DNA from: Gammaproteobacteria bacterium
GTDB taxonomy: Bacteria > Pseudomonadota > Gammaproteobacteria > Chromatiales > Chromatiaceae
Reading direction: 5' to 3'
NCBI GenBank assembly: GCA_021773975.1
Contig: JAJFJN010000084.1
Location: forward strand, 1 to 55,612
Length of the DNA: 55,612 bases
Shown: in pieces, positions 17,467 through 26,362 of the stretch
Numbering within the stretch: position 1 is the first letter of the stretch
Layout of the letters: the number at the start of each line of letters is the position of its first letter
Position numbers and translations under genes: made by a program
The notes under the pieces: generated by a model
What the model was told of the DNA's origin: nothing
The model's input: only the letters and a program-made list of their open reading frames with translations
Database searches by the model: none

Positions 17467-19116
17467 ATGAATTCATCTAATAAACAGAACAGCGCATCAT
17501 CAGTAAATCAATCTGTTAAGCATCAACTGTTAGTCCCAAGCTCAAAGGAGGATTTGACTGGGGATGATATTGTAAAAAAGTTTTTGCAAAACCCATTGAA
17601 AAAGCTTTTCACCTATAGTGAAACGTGGTTTAACTTGTCCTTTGGTACAGCCATGAACCCATTTTACTACTTAGGCTCACTGGCCTTCTTTTTCCTATGG
17701 GTGGTTTTGTTTAGTGGCGTCTATGTCTATATCTTTTTTGACACGGGTATTCAGGCAACCTACCAGTCTATTGAATATATAACACATGAGCAGTGGTATC
17801 TTGGCGGAGTGATGCGAAGCCTTCATCGCTACGCATCTGATGCGGCAATTATTGTTGTTGTGGTACATATTCTCCGTGAGTTTGCATTGGATCGCTTTCG
17901 AGGCTTTCGCTGGTTCTCATGGTTTACAGGTATGGCGCCGCTCTGGTTGATGGTGATGCTTGGAATCACAGGATATTGGTTGGTGTGGGATCAGGTTGCA
18001 CAATATATTGCGCAGGGTTCAGCAAGATTGCTTGATGTGCTGCCATTCCTTGGTGGAGGGATGGGCCGCAATTTTTTGGGAGAAAATATAAACGATCGAT
18101 TTTTCACCTTAATGACCTTGCTTCACTTGGTAGGTGGGCCGATGGTATTGATCTTTTCTTTGTGGATACATGTAAAGCGCATCTCAAATGTAAGTCCAAT
18201 GGGGCCAACCGGTTTGGCTGCCATTAGTTTTTTGGCGCTTCTTGTACTCTCATTGGTTAAACCAGCAGTGAGTCATGGGCCAGCTGAGATGCTGCGAATA
18301 CCCACAGAACTTGATATTGATTGGTTTTATCTCAATGTTTTTCCGCTGCTCCAGTATTGGAGCGCAGAAGCAGTGTGGGGTTTGATTTTAGGCGTGACAT
18401 TTCTGCTCTCTTTTTTGCCTTGGCTACCCTGGCGAAGAACCCCCAATGCGGCGACTGTTCAGTTGGATCATTGCAACGGATGTGGACAGTGTCTTGATGA
18501 TTGTCCCTACGATGCAGTATCGATACAAGCACGTAGCGATGGTGCTCGATGGAAAAATGAAGCGGTTGTTAATCCCGACTTGTGTGCTTCATGTGGAATC
18601 TGTGTTGGTTCATGTCCCTCATCAAATCCTTTCCGGCGTGTGGATAAACAGTTGACAACGGGTATAGATATTCCTGCTAGTCCCGTATACGCCATGTATG
18701 CAGCTGTTAATACCGCATTGGCTGCACTTAATGGCTCAACGAAAATTTTAGTTTATGGTTGTAAGCATGGGGTTGATGCTTCGCTTATAAACTCTCCTGG
18801 AGTGGCTAGCATTACCTTTCCTTGTACAGGAATGCTGCCATCAGGATTTGTAGATTATGCACTTAAAAAGGGTGCTGATGGTGTAATGATATCGGGCTGC
18901 CGTTCTTCTGACTGTCATTATCGATTTGGTAACCAATGGGTGGAGCAAAGATTGCAGCGTGAGCGAACACCCAGTCTTAGAAAAAAAACAGATCGGCAAC
19001 GAATTGAGAGTTGTTGGGGGGCTGATATTGATGCTGATAAATTGATTGGTGCAGTCGATCTTTTTTATCAAAAAATATTAAGAGAGAAGTGTAGCGGTGA
19101 AGTGGAAGATAAGTAA
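17467..19116 (+). CDS. b6-type cytochrome b fused to 2x[4Fe-4S] ferredoxin and FlpD/MvhD-like domain
   Basis: A 549-residue predicted membrane redox protein with three parts. Residues about 35-245 are a cytochrome b N-terminal domain with heme ligands H120/H134 and H220/H235. The 14- and 15-residue spacings are those of cytochrome b6 rather than bc1. After further membrane helices to about 322 come two [4Fe-4S] motifs (C336-C339-C342-C346 and C373-C376-C379-C383). Residues about 425-500 match the FlpD/MvhD family, with C432, C453, C478 and C483 likely holding a [2Fe-2S] cluster. The layout implies electron transfer between quinone and a cytosolic, perhaps heterodisulfide-reductase-like, partner. 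The partner is not in the window, so direction is unknown. Confidence 0.85.
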   Translation: MNSSNKQNSASSVNQSVKHQLLVPSSKEDLTGDDIVKKFLQNPLKKLFTYSETWFNLSFGTAMNPFYYLGSLAFFFLWVVLFSGVYVYIFFDTGIQATYQSIEYITHEQWYLGGVMRSLHRYASDAAIIVVVVHILREFALDRFRGFRWFSWFTGMAPLWLMVMLGITGYWLVWDQVAQYIAQGSARLLDVLPFLGGGMGRNFLGENINDRFFTLMTLLHLVGGPMVLIFSLWIHVKRISNVSPMGPTGLAAISFLALLVLSLVKPAVSHGPAEMLRIPTELDIDWFYLNVFPLLQYWSAEAVWGLILGVTFLLSFLPWLPWRRTPNAATVQLDHCNGCGQCLDDCPYDAVSIQARSDGARWKNEAVVNPDLCASCGICVGSCPSSNPFRRVDKQLTTGIDIPASPVYAMYAAVNTALAALNGSTKILVYGCKHGVDASLINSPGVASITFPCTGMLPSGFVDYALKKGADGVMISGCRSSDCHYRFGNQWVEQRLQRERTPSLRKKTDRQRIESCWGADIDADKLIGAVDLFYQKILREKCSGEVEDK

Positions 19117-19423
19117 GAGGATGTATGTCTCAGTTGTTACCAGGTTATCCTGTATGCGGGGTAGGATACAGCATAATTAGTAGAGAAATCATAAAGAATA
19201 GCACCCCGCAAAGAGTCCGGAAAAATCCACATTTAATAAAACTCGTTGGCTTCATTTTTTATCTCAATAGTATGTCAGGGGGAGAGAGCCAGCAGGTTGG
19301 TAGCTTGCTATAGTGAAGTGTATATCCTAGTACCATAGTGCGATATTAGCAGTGGGGAGTTTACGAAGTTTGTGTTGGTTAATAATTCCTCTTGAGACTG
19401 TTTTATAGATTGAATATATATCA
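19117..19423. other. 307-bp region between the cytochrome fusion and dusA
   Basis: It holds a short stem-loop, TATCCT (19146-19151)/AGGATA (19163-19168), that could be a weak 3' end for the preceding gene. A 62-codon frame at 19125-19313 has AAGAGG before its ATG, but no recognisable domain and ordinary random-looking composition, so I do not call it. No tRNA, repeat or convincing promoter is visible. Confidence 0.4.
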
Positions 19424-20392
19424 ATGACTGTTATAGATCGTACCCTCTCTATTGCTCCCATGTTGGATTGGACTGATCGTTTTGATCGGTATTTTCTGCG
19501 CCTCATTTCTAAGCATGTACTGCTTTATACGGAGATGATTACTACAGGCGCGCTATTGCATGGTGATCAAGATTATTTGCTTGCTTTTGATGCACTGGAG
19601 CATCCAGTTGCGCTGCAGCTTGGTGGGAGTGATCCGGTAGCTCTTGCTGAATGTGCAAAGCTGTGTGAGAGGCATGGCTATGATGAGATAAATCTTAATC
19701 TGGGGTGCCCATCCGATCGGGTGCAGTCTGGCCGTTTTGGTGCTTGTTTGATGATTGAGCCAGCGTTAGTCAGTGATTGTATCAGGGCGATGGTTGAGTC
19801 AGTTGAAATTCCAGTGACACTTAAATCCCGCATTGGTATTGATGAGCATGATAGTTATGATGTTTTAAGGCAGCTGGTTGAGCAGGTATCAGCAGCTGGT
19901 TGTAAAACGTTTATTGTGCATGCTCGTAAGGCTTGGTTGAAAGGATTGAGCCCAAAAGAGAATAGAGATATTCCGCCACTGCAATATGATCGGGCGCATC
20001 GTTTGAAAAAGGATTTTCCAGAGTTAGAGATTGTAATCAATGGTGGAATTAAAACACTGGGTCAGGTTGAAGAACAGCTGCAACATGTTGATGGCGTTAT
20101 GATTGGTCGGGAGGCTTATCATAATCCCTGGATCTTGGCTGAGGCAGACTGGCGTTTCTATCAGGACGAACATGTAATACCGACTCGCCATCAGGTATTG
20201 GAACAACTCATGCCGTTTGTGGAGCATGAGCTGGGGCAGGGTGTTAAACTGCATCAAATTACTCGCCATATTCTTGGGTTGTTTCAAGGGCAACCTGGCG
20301 CTCGCGCCTGGCGACGGTATCTGAGTGAAAATGCCCACCTGAAAGGGGCGGGGGCTGAGGTTATTCAACAGGCGGCTGAACTTATTACCTGA
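19424..20392 (+). CDS. dusA: tRNA-dihydrouridine(20/20a) synthase DusA
   Basis: A flavoenzyme reducing uridine 20/20a of the tRNA D-loop with NADPH. The 322-residue TIM barrel starts SIAPMLDWTDRFDRYFLR, carries NLNLGCPSDRVQSGRFGACLM with the catalytic cysteine C108, and has FMN-binding motifs LKSRIGID and VINGGIKT, followed by VDGVMIGREAYHNPW. The QSGRFGACLM stretch separates DusA from DusB and DusC. No Shine-Dalgarno precedes the ATG, and the sequence before it is very AT-rich. The next gene begins 17 bp after the stop. Confidence 0.94.
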   Translation: MTVIDRTLSIAPMLDWTDRFDRYFLRLISKHVLLYTEMITTGALLHGDQDYLLAFDALEHPVALQLGGSDPVALAECAKLCERHGYDEINLNLGCPSDRVQSGRFGACLMIEPALVSDCIRAMVESVEIPVTLKSRIGIDEHDSYDVLRQLVEQVSAAGCKTFIVHARKAWLKGLSPKENRDIPPLQYDRAHRLKKDFPELEIVINGGIKTLGQVEEQLQHVDGVMIGREAYHNPWILAEADWRFYQDEHVIPTRHQVLEQLMPFVEHELGQGVKLHQITRHILGLFQGQPGARAWRRYLSENAHLKGAGAEVIQQAAELIT

Positions 20393-20409
20393 AGTAGATT
20401 GAGTAGCGA

Positions 20410-20835
20410 ATGAAATTAAAGACAGAGCAGTTTGAACTGATGACTTGGCATGATAACACCCTGCATGGCATCTCATGTGTGGATGAAAATTTTGCCAATG
20501 ATCTCGTACTCGATATTGATTATGTTGAGCAATGCCTTGAAGAGGCTGGGTATTATCGTTTTAAGGTAGCACCTGCCAAGCTGGTGTTTCATGAGGTTAG
20601 CCAGTTAAAAATAAGCCTGATCAGTAATGGGCCGCAGACCATGTTTGCCTATCTGGCAACCATCAATGGCATTGGGCGGGAGCAGGTGGGAGAGAATCGC
20701 TACAGGTGGATGGTTGATCTTTTGGGCTGCAAAGAGAATGTCATTACCTTTGAATCATCAGGTTTTACCCAGGAAACCTACAGGGAAGCCATAATATCCA
20801 CCTCGCAGCATCTAACAGTTGATCAACGCAGCTAA
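20410..20835 (+). CDS. Hypothetical protein, 141 aa
   Basis: A complete frame, 17 bp after dusA and probably cotranscribed with it. I do not recognise the family. The protein is soluble, with no signal peptide or membrane helix. The N-terminus (ELMTWHDNTLHGISC) pairs an aromatic-His-Asp motif with a short beta-rich body (LVLDIDYV, KLVFHEVSQLKISLI), and the C-terminal half has FESSGFTQETYRE. The WHDN...HGI opening recalls small conserved proteins near immunity or housekeeping genes, but that is only a resemblance. Codon use matches its neighbours. Confidence 0.6.
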   Translation: MKLKTEQFELMTWHDNTLHGISCVDENFANDLVLDIDYVEQCLEEAGYYRFKVAPAKLVFHEVSQLKISLISNGPQTMFAYLATINGIGREQVGENRYRWMVDLLGCKENVITFESSGFTQETYREAIISTSQHLTVDQRS

Positions 20836-20850
20836 ATTAGGATGCGTTAA

Positions 20851-20882
20851 ATATGGAAAGTATTAGATAATACCGCCCATAT
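20851..20882. promoter_or_regulatory. Composite 32-bp dyad upstream of ilvD
   Basis: Two nested inverted repeats share one centre at 20866.5. The inner is GTATTA-GA-TAATAC (20860-20873). The outer is ATATGG (20851-20856) with CCATAT (20877-20882), and three unpaired bases separate the two on each side. No T run follows, so it is not a normal terminator. It ends 29 bp before the ilvD start and could be an operator. Confidence 0.4.
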
Positions 20883-20911
20883 CTTAATAAATATTTAATT
20901 GGAGAACCTTC

Positions 20912-22756
20912 ATGCCTCAATACCGCTCACGTACCACGACCCACGGACGCAATATGGCTGGTGCACGGGCGCTGTGGCGCGCTACAGGTATGCAGGATGG
21001 GGATTTTGAAAAGCCCATCATTGCGGTTGTTAATTCGTTTACCCAGTTTGTACCGGGACACGTCCACCTCAAAGATATGGGACAGATGGTGGCGCGGGAG
21101 ATCGAAAAAGCCGGCGGCGTGGCGAAAGAGTTCAACACCATTGCCATAGATGATGGCATCGCCATGGGGCATGGTGGCATGCTCTATTCACTGCCTTCCC
21201 GGGATCTCATTGCAGATTCGGTTGAATACATGGTCAATGCCCACTGTGCGGATGCCATGATCTGCATCTCAAACTGCGACAAGATTACCCCCGGCATGTT
21301 GATGGCAGCACTGCGGCTGAATATTCCCGCCGTATTTGTATCGGGTGGCCCGATGGAGGCCGGCAAGGTCAAACTGGGTGGCAAAGAAGTACACCTGGAT
21401 CTGGTTGATGCGATGGTTGCTGCAGCTGATCCCAATGAGAGCGATGAGGATGTTCAGTCTATTGAACGGTCAGCCTGTCCCACCTGTGGTTCCTGCTCAG
21501 GGATGTTTACCGCCAACTCCATGAACTGCCTGACTGAAGCTTTAGGCCTGAGTCTACCGGGTAATGGCACTTTGGTTGCCACCCATGCTGATCGCCGCGA
21601 GCTATTCCTTGAGGGCGGGCGACTGACTGTTGAACTGGCACGTCGGTATTACGAGCAAGGCGATGAATCTGCCTTGCCGCGTTCAATGGCTACCTTTGAA
21701 GCCTTTGAAAATGCCACCTGCCTGGATATTGCCATGGGCGGCTCTACCAATACCGTCCTGCACCTGCTGGCCTGTGCCCATGAGGCTGAGGTCGAATTTA
21801 CGATGAATGATATTGACCGCCTATCACGTAAGGTGCCAAATCTCTGCAAAGTGGCACCTGCAACGCCTGATTACCATGTGGAAGACGTGCACCGTGCTGG
21901 AGGCATTACCGCCATCCTGGCTGAATTGGATCGAGCGGGCTTGTTGCATCGTGATATACCAACCGTGCATTCAAAAACGCTGGGTGCAGCTATTGATGCG
22001 CTGGATGTGATGCAAGGTGGAGAGGTTGCTGCCAAGCTCTACAGTGCAGCGCCAGGCGGTATTCCAACCCAGACGGCTTTTAGTCAGGAGGCTCGCTGGT
22101 CATCGCTTGATACTGATCGGGTGGGTGGCTGCATTCGTGATCAGGCGCATGCCTATAGTCAGGATGGTGGGTTGGCTGTGCTGTTTGGCAACCTGGCAGA
22201 GCATGGCTGCATTGTGAAGACAGCAGGTGTAGATGATTCAATCCTAACCTTCAGTGGGCCTGCCCGTATCTTTGAAAGTCAGGATGATGCCGTAGCGGGC
22301 ATTTTGGATGATCAGATCAATGAGGGTGATGTGGTTATCATTCGTTATGAAGGTCCTAAAGGTGGGCCCGGTATGCAGGAGATGCTTTATCCAACCAGCT
22401 ATTTGAAATCCAAAGGATTGGGTAAGGCTTGTGCATTGATTACGGATGGACGTTTCTCGGGAGGCACTTCAGGGCTTTCTATTGGGCACTGCTCTCCAGA
22501 GGCAGCAGAAGGTGGCAATATTGGATTGATAGAAGAGGGCGATCTGATTGAGATTGATATCCCTAATCGGGGTATTAATATTGCTATTTCTGATGAAGTG
22601 CTGGCTAGTCGTCGTCAAGTCATGGAGGCAAAAGGCGTCACTGGCTGGAAGCCAGAAGGGCGTAATCGCGCAGTAAGCCAAGCATTGCAGGCTTATGCGG
22701 CACTAACTACCAGTGCAGCTCGAGGCGCAGTAAGAGATTTGTCGCAATTAAAATAG
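20912..22756 (+). CDS. ilvD: Dihydroxy-acid dehydratase
   Basis: An iron-sulfur dehydratase that makes the 2-keto acids for valine, leucine and isoleucine (EC 4.2.1.9). At 614 residues it is full length for the long ILV/EDD class. Cluster and metal residues are visible in [11 protein letters not shown] and in [40 protein letters not shown] near the C-terminus is the substrate-site signature. TTGGAGAA precedes the ATG. It ends 2 bp before the convergent histidine kinase gene, with no terminator visible between them. Confidence 0.97.
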   Translation: MPQYRSRTTTHGRNMAGARALWRATGMQDGDFEKPIIAVVNSFTQFVPGHVHLKDMGQMVAREIEKAGGVAKEFNTIAIDDGIAMGHGGMLYSLPSRDLIADSVEYMVNAHCADAMICISNCDKITPGMLMAALRLNIPAVFVSGGPMEAGKVKLGGKEVHLDLVDAMVAAADPNESDEDVQSIERSACPTCGSCSGMFTANSMNCLTEALGLSLPGNGTLVATHADRRELFLEGGRLTVELARRYYEQGDESALPRSMATFEAFENATCLDIAMGGSTNTVLHLLACAHEAEVEFTMNDIDRLSRKVPNLCKVAPATPDYHVEDVHRAGGITAILAELDRAGLLHRDIPTVHSKTLGAAIDALDVMQGGEVAAKLYSAAPGGIPTQTAFSQEARWSSLDTDRVGGCIRDQAHAYSQDGGLAVLFGNLAEHGCIVKTAGVDDSILTFSGPARIFESQDDAVAGILDDQINEGDVVIIRYEGPKGGPGMQEMLYPTSYLKSKGLGKACALITDGRFSGGTSGLSIGHCSPEAAEGGNIGLIEEGDLIEIDIPNRGINIAISDEVLASRRQVMEAKGVTGWKPEGRNRAVSQALQAYAALTTSAARGAVRDLSQLK

Positions 22757-22758
22757 GA

Positions 22759-23982
22759 TTAGTCGTTGGCAACAGCATGGATTAGTGGGATGGTGAAGGA
22801 GAATGTTGCGCCACCCTGAGTATTATTTTCTGCCCAGATCTTTCCGAGATGTCCTTCGATAATTTGCTTACAGACATTAAGTCCTAAACCGGTGCCGCCC
22901 GCACCGGTTTTGGTTTTTGTTGATTGCACAAAGGCATCAAATATCCCTTCCAGTTCATCTTCCGGTATGCCTATACCTGAATCTGCAATGCTGAAGGTAA
23001 TCGCCTCTACTGTATTGTTACTGGCTTTTAATTCAGCTGGAGTTAAAGCCAGGGTAAGCTGCTGTCCCTTTGGTGTATAGCGTATAGCATTATTAAGCAT
23101 GCCATTTATGACTTGCATAATTTGGATTATGTCAAATTGAACTATATAGTGTGGCTCTTCTGCATTAATCACAAGCGTGAGTAATTTCTCTTGAAGCTGT
23201 GGTGCATGATCTGCAGCTGCTGCTTCTAAGACCTCTAGTAGATCAGCTTCTTGCATATCAAATTCTCGTTGCCCAGAATCCAGTTCAGCAAGGTCTAGCA
23301 GGGTTGTGATCAGCTCCATTAAACGTTGGCCACTACTAATGATGTGGGAGAAATATTGACCAAGCATTTCTTTGGCTGCGCCATCAATATCTGATGATCC
23401 TAGTTCGGCATAACCCAGAATAGCATGCATGGGTGTGCGCATTTCATGCGACATGTTAGAGAGAAATTCAGCCTTTGCTTGGGTTGCAGCCTCTGCAACC
23501 TTCATGGCTGCTACCAAATCTACTTCTGTTTGTTTGCGTGTTTCAACTTCTGCTTCCAGGCTGTCCCTTGCTTGCCGTAATCTATCCATGGTTTGCATCA
23601 TTTTGATAGTGTAACGAAAGGTGCGTTCAAGCTGTCGTGAACTCAGCTCTGCTTTTACAAGATAATCAGCAGCACCTGCTTCAGTTGCCTCTATATCTGT
23701 TTCATGATCAGCTTGCCCAGTCAGGATGATGATAGGCGTGTGGTATTGTATTTCATTTGCATACCGTAATAACTCTAATCCCGTGTTTTCTCCAAGCCTG
23801 TAATCTATTAAACAGATGTCATGCTGGCTTGCTGTTAATGCCTGCTTTGCTTCATCAAATGTTGAGATCCAATCAAGAGTGATTTCTTTATCTGGGATGT
23901 CATGGAGATATTTCCTTGCGATCCAATAGTCATCTTCATCATCTTCGATGAGTAGAACGCTAAGTTTATTTGATGTATGCAT
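22759..23982 (-). CDS. Receiver domain-histidine kinase protein (REC first)
   Basis: A 407-residue soluble signalling protein. The N-terminal receiver domain (about 6-122) has the acidic pocket LIEDDEDDY, phosphoacceptor D60 (ICLIDYRLGENTG) and K110. A coiled linker (about 125-170) leads to a HisKA domain with H179 (SNMSHEMRTPMHAI) and a HATPase domain (NNAIRYTPKG, DSGIGIPEDELEGIF, GGTGLGLNVCKQIIEGH). There is no membrane or sensory domain, so input probably comes from phosphorylation of the receiver by another kinase. No partner regulator lies beside it. It is convergent with ilvD and divergent from the DHH gene across 483 bp. Confidence 0.9.
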   Translation of the reverse strand: MHTSNKLSVLLIEDDEDDYWIARKYLHDIPDKEITLDWISTFDEAKQALTASQHDICLIDYRLGENTGLELLRYANEIQYHTPIIILTGQADHETDIEATEAGAADYLVKAELSSRQLERTFRYTIKMMQTMDRLRQARDSLEAEVETRKQTEVDLVAAMKVAEAATQAKAEFLSNMSHEMRTPMHAILGYAELGSSDIDGAAKEMLGQYFSHIISSGQRLMELITTLLDLAELDSGQREFDMQEADLLEVLEAAAADHAPQLQEKLLTLVINAEEPHYIVQFDIIQIMQVINGMLNNAIRYTPKGQQLTLALTPAELKASNNTVEAITFSIADSGIGIPEDELEGIFDAFVQSTKTKTGAGGTGLGLNVCKQIIEGHLGKIWAENNTQGGATFSFTIPLIHAVAND

Positions 23983-24465
23983 ATTTCTATAAGATTGTTT
24001 AAATGAAATTAATTGGATTATTTTTTGTTAGATATAAAGTTGATATATATGTGTTTTTTTCGCTATAAAAACCAAAGTGTTTGCATGTTGTCATATGTTT
24101 TTATTGGTGGCAACACTCGTACTGCCTGGCTTCACAAACTGTATTTGCAGCCATATATTTAACTATTAAGTTAACTTCAGTTTTGCATTTGGATGTTTTT
24201 GTGAACCGGTTGTTGCTATTAATAATAGTCGCTACTATTTCATTTACTAAGTTTTTTTGAAGGTAGCGCTAGTGGGCTGATTTTTGGTGTAAAAGGCAGT
24301 TGATATGCTTATACAGGCCGTATTTTCCATATTGATATTTTTTAGATTTATGACAAACCAATATCATTTAAAATGATCGAAATTAGTTGACTAAAATGTT
24401 GCGGTGTTAGCTATAAGCTGGCAGGGTGAATTTATTATATTAATGGACTTTTTTAGGAGATTTTG
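23983..24465. other. 483-bp AT-rich divergent intergenic region
   Basis: No gene is seen. It must hold the promoters of the kinase (minus) and the DHH gene (plus). Visible structure is a perfect 7-1-7 palindrome ATCATTT-A-AAATGAT (24363-24377), and a weak plus-strand promoter TTGACT (24387-24392), spacer 19, TATAAG (24412-24417). The palindrome sits directly upstream of that -35. The rest is AT-rich with no repeat, tRNA or known riboswitch motif that I can see. Confidence 0.4.
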
Positions 24466-25428
24466 ATGGCAATAGTTGATGTGTTTAATGGTGATGCAGA
24501 TGGGATTTGTGCTTTGTTGCAGTTGCGTTTAAATGATCCTCAAGAATCCAGATTGGTTACGGGTGTAAAGCGGGATATTAAATTACTGGATAGGGTGGAT
24601 GTGCAGCCTGGTGACGAGGTTACTGTATTGGATGTCTCTCTCGAAAAAAATTGTAGCCAGCTAGAGAGGATTCTTGCAGAGGGGGCAAAGGTTTTTTACG
24701 TTGATCATCATATGGCAGGGGAAATCCCAGATCATGCTGGATTAACCGCGTTGATTGATACTGACCCTAATGTCTGTACGAGTCTTTTAGTTGATCAGCA
24801 TTTGGGTGGAAAGCATCGTGCGTGGGCAGTAACAGCTGCTTTTGGTGACAATATGAACCAAAGCGCTGAGCAGGCGGCTAAGCAACTCCCCCTATCAGGC
24901 GACCAATTAAAGGCATTAAAGATTCTAGGTATCTGCATTAATTATAATGGATACGGTAGTTGTATAAATGATTTGCATTTTGCACCAGATCTGCTTTATC
25001 GGGAATTAGCTTCTTATAGTACGCCTTTTGATTTTATGGCTGATAGTCAGTCTGCCTATAAAAAACTGCATGATGGTTATTTTGGTGATTTGTCACAAGC
25101 AGAGCAGGTCGAGGTTGAATATCAGAATGAACATGTTGCGGTAATCACTCTTCCAGATGAGATATGGTCTCGGCGTATTAGTGGTGTATATGGCAATCAA
25201 TTGGCAAATCAGTACCCTAATCGAGCGCATGCCATACTGAGTCATCATCCAGAAGGGGGGTACGTTGTAAGTGTCCGAGCACCATTAAACAATAAAACAG
25301 GTGCGGATGAGTTGTGCAAAGAATTTCCAAATGGCGGGGGAAGGAAAGGTGCGGCAGGTATCAATCAACTACCAACAGACCAACTGGATTATTTTATAGA
25401 TAGAATGAACCATAAATATAAGGTGTAA
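24466..25428 (+). CDS. DHH-family phosphoesterase
   Basis: ATG 24466 is chosen because AGGAGA lies 5 bases upstream; it gives 320 residues. The DHH motifs are visible: NGDADG (D10, D12), VLDVSL (D56) and YVDHHMAG (D80, H81, H82), which bind two metal ions. The C-terminal DHHA1-type domain ends in GGGRKGAAGIN, which grips the substrate phosphate or base. Relatives include RecJ-like exonucleases, oligoribonucleases and cyclic-dinucleotide phosphodiesterases, and this single-core version could be any of the last two groups. It is cytosolic and apparently monocistronic. Confidence 0.83.
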   Translation: MAIVDVFNGDADGICALLQLRLNDPQESRLVTGVKRDIKLLDRVDVQPGDEVTVLDVSLEKNCSQLERILAEGAKVFYVDHHMAGEIPDHAGLTALIDTDPNVCTSLLVDQHLGGKHRAWAVTAAFGDNMNQSAEQAAKQLPLSGDQLKALKILGICINYNGYGSCINDLHFAPDLLYRELASYSTPFDFMADSQSAYKKLHDGYFGDLSQAEQVEVEYQNEHVAVITLPDEIWSRRISGVYGNQLANQYPNRAHAILSHHPEGGYVVSVRAPLNNKTGADELCKEFPNGGGRKGAAGINQLPTDQLDYFIDRMNHKYKV

Positions 25429-25467
25429 AAGTCATAATCTGCTAGATGCTTCTATGAGGAGTTACTC

Positions 25468-25496
25468 TTGCTTCAATAGGCTCAGAGCTGTAGAAT
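25468..25496 (+). promoter_or_regulatory. Sigma-70 promoter for the rpsF operon
   Basis: TTGCTT (25468-25473), a 17-base spacer, and TAGAAT (25491-25496), with a GCGC discriminator typical of ribosomal protein promoters. The predicted leader of about 93 bases contains a CATGGA/TCCATG stem-loop that could serve S6-type autoregulation. I could not confirm the known S6:S18 leader motif. Confidence 0.6.
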
Positions 25497-25595
25497 GCGC
25501 ACCTTTTTACGGCATGGATAATATCTTCCATGTTAACTCTCTGCCTTACCATGCATTTTTTTGTCTGGAAGGCTTATTAGCCATAGGGAGCTATA

Positions 25596-26012
25596 ATGAG
25601 ACATTACGAAGTAGTATTTCTGGTCCATCCGGATCAGAGTGAGCAGGTTCCAGCCATGATTGAGCGTTATCGTTCAGCCTTGGAGACTAAAGGCAGTGTG
25701 ATTCACCGCCTGGAAGACTGGGGTCGCCGTCAACTCGCATATCCCATCAATAAAATCCACAAAGCACACTATGTACTCATGAATATTGAGTGTGGTGATG
25801 AAGCTTTGGCGGAGCTTGAAAATGCATTTCGTTTTAATGATGCAGTGATTCGCAACCTAATTGTCAAGCAGAAAACAGCTGTTACAGAGGCTTCCCCTCT
25901 GATCAAACCTGCTGAAGAGGAAGCTAAACCAGCTCCAGTAGCAGAAGAAAGTAAGCCTGCAGCTGAAGAAGATAAGGCTGAAGAGAAAACAGAAACAGAA
26001 GCATCAGCTTAA
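25596..26012 (+). CDS. rpsF: 30S ribosomal protein S6
   Basis: The first gene of the rpsF-rpsR-rplI operon. The 138-residue protein has the S6 core ([55 protein letters not shown]) in residues 1-97. A low-complexity acidic Ala/Glu/Lys/Pro tail (about 105-138) is longer than in many relatives. In E. coli the C-terminus of S6 receives extra glutamates from RimK. It binds S18 in the platform of the small subunit. The gap to rpsR is only 65 bp, so there is no room for priB. Confidence 0.97.
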   Translation: MRHYEVVFLVHPDQSEQVPAMIERYRSALETKGSVIHRLEDWGRRQLAYPINKIHKAHYVLMNIECGDEALAELENAFRFNDAVIRNLIVKQKTAVTEASPLIKPAEEEAKPAPVAEESKPAAEEDKAEEKTETEASA

Positions 26013-26077
26013 TATTTCTGATTTTATGCTTCTTAGAGTCGCATGCCTGCGGCTTAATTGATTTTTAGGGGATTGTT

Positions 26078-26305
26078 ATGTCACGTTATTTTCGTCGTAG
26101 AAGATACTGCCGTTTTACTGCTGAAGGTATCACCCAGGTTGATTATAAAGACCTTAACCTGCTGAAGGCTTTTGTAAGTGAGAGTGGCAAGATTGTGCCA
26201 AGTCGTATTACTGGCACCAAAGCCAAGTATCAGCGCCAGCTTACCACCGCTATCAAGCGTGCGCGTTTTCTGGCGTTATTGCCGTACACCGATCAGCACG
26301 GTTAA
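26078..26305 (+). CDS. rpsR: 30S ribosomal protein S18
   Basis: A 75-residue basic ribosomal protein ([18 protein letters not shown] ... [39 protein letters not shown]) that pairs with S6. The single N-terminal Cys after the arginine run is the conserved zinc-ribbon remnant of the Cys-minus class. GGGGATTG precedes the start. It is followed by a DUF2232 membrane protein gene. Confidence 0.97.
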   Translation: MSRYFRRRRYCRFTAEGITQVDYKDLNLLKAFVSESGKIVPSRITGTKAKYQRQLTTAIKRARFLALLPYTDQHG

Positions 26306-26362
26306 GGCTTTTCTTTTGTCAGGTTGGTTTTTCTGGCTGTAAGACAGGGTCAAGCAGTAGTT

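Noticed and set aside
19125-19313. 62-codon frame after the cytochrome fusion
   Set aside because: AAGAGG lies before the ATG, but the protein has no recognisable feature and the stem-loop at 19146-19168 falls inside it.
19392-19420. TTGAGA-N17-TATATA before dusA
   Set aside because: The -10 would end 4 bases before the only plausible dusA start codon, leaving transcription to begin inside the gene.
25502-25595. S6:S18 autoregulatory leader motif before rpsF
   Set aside because: A stem-loop is present but I could not confirm the conserved bulge, so it is mentioned only with the promoter.
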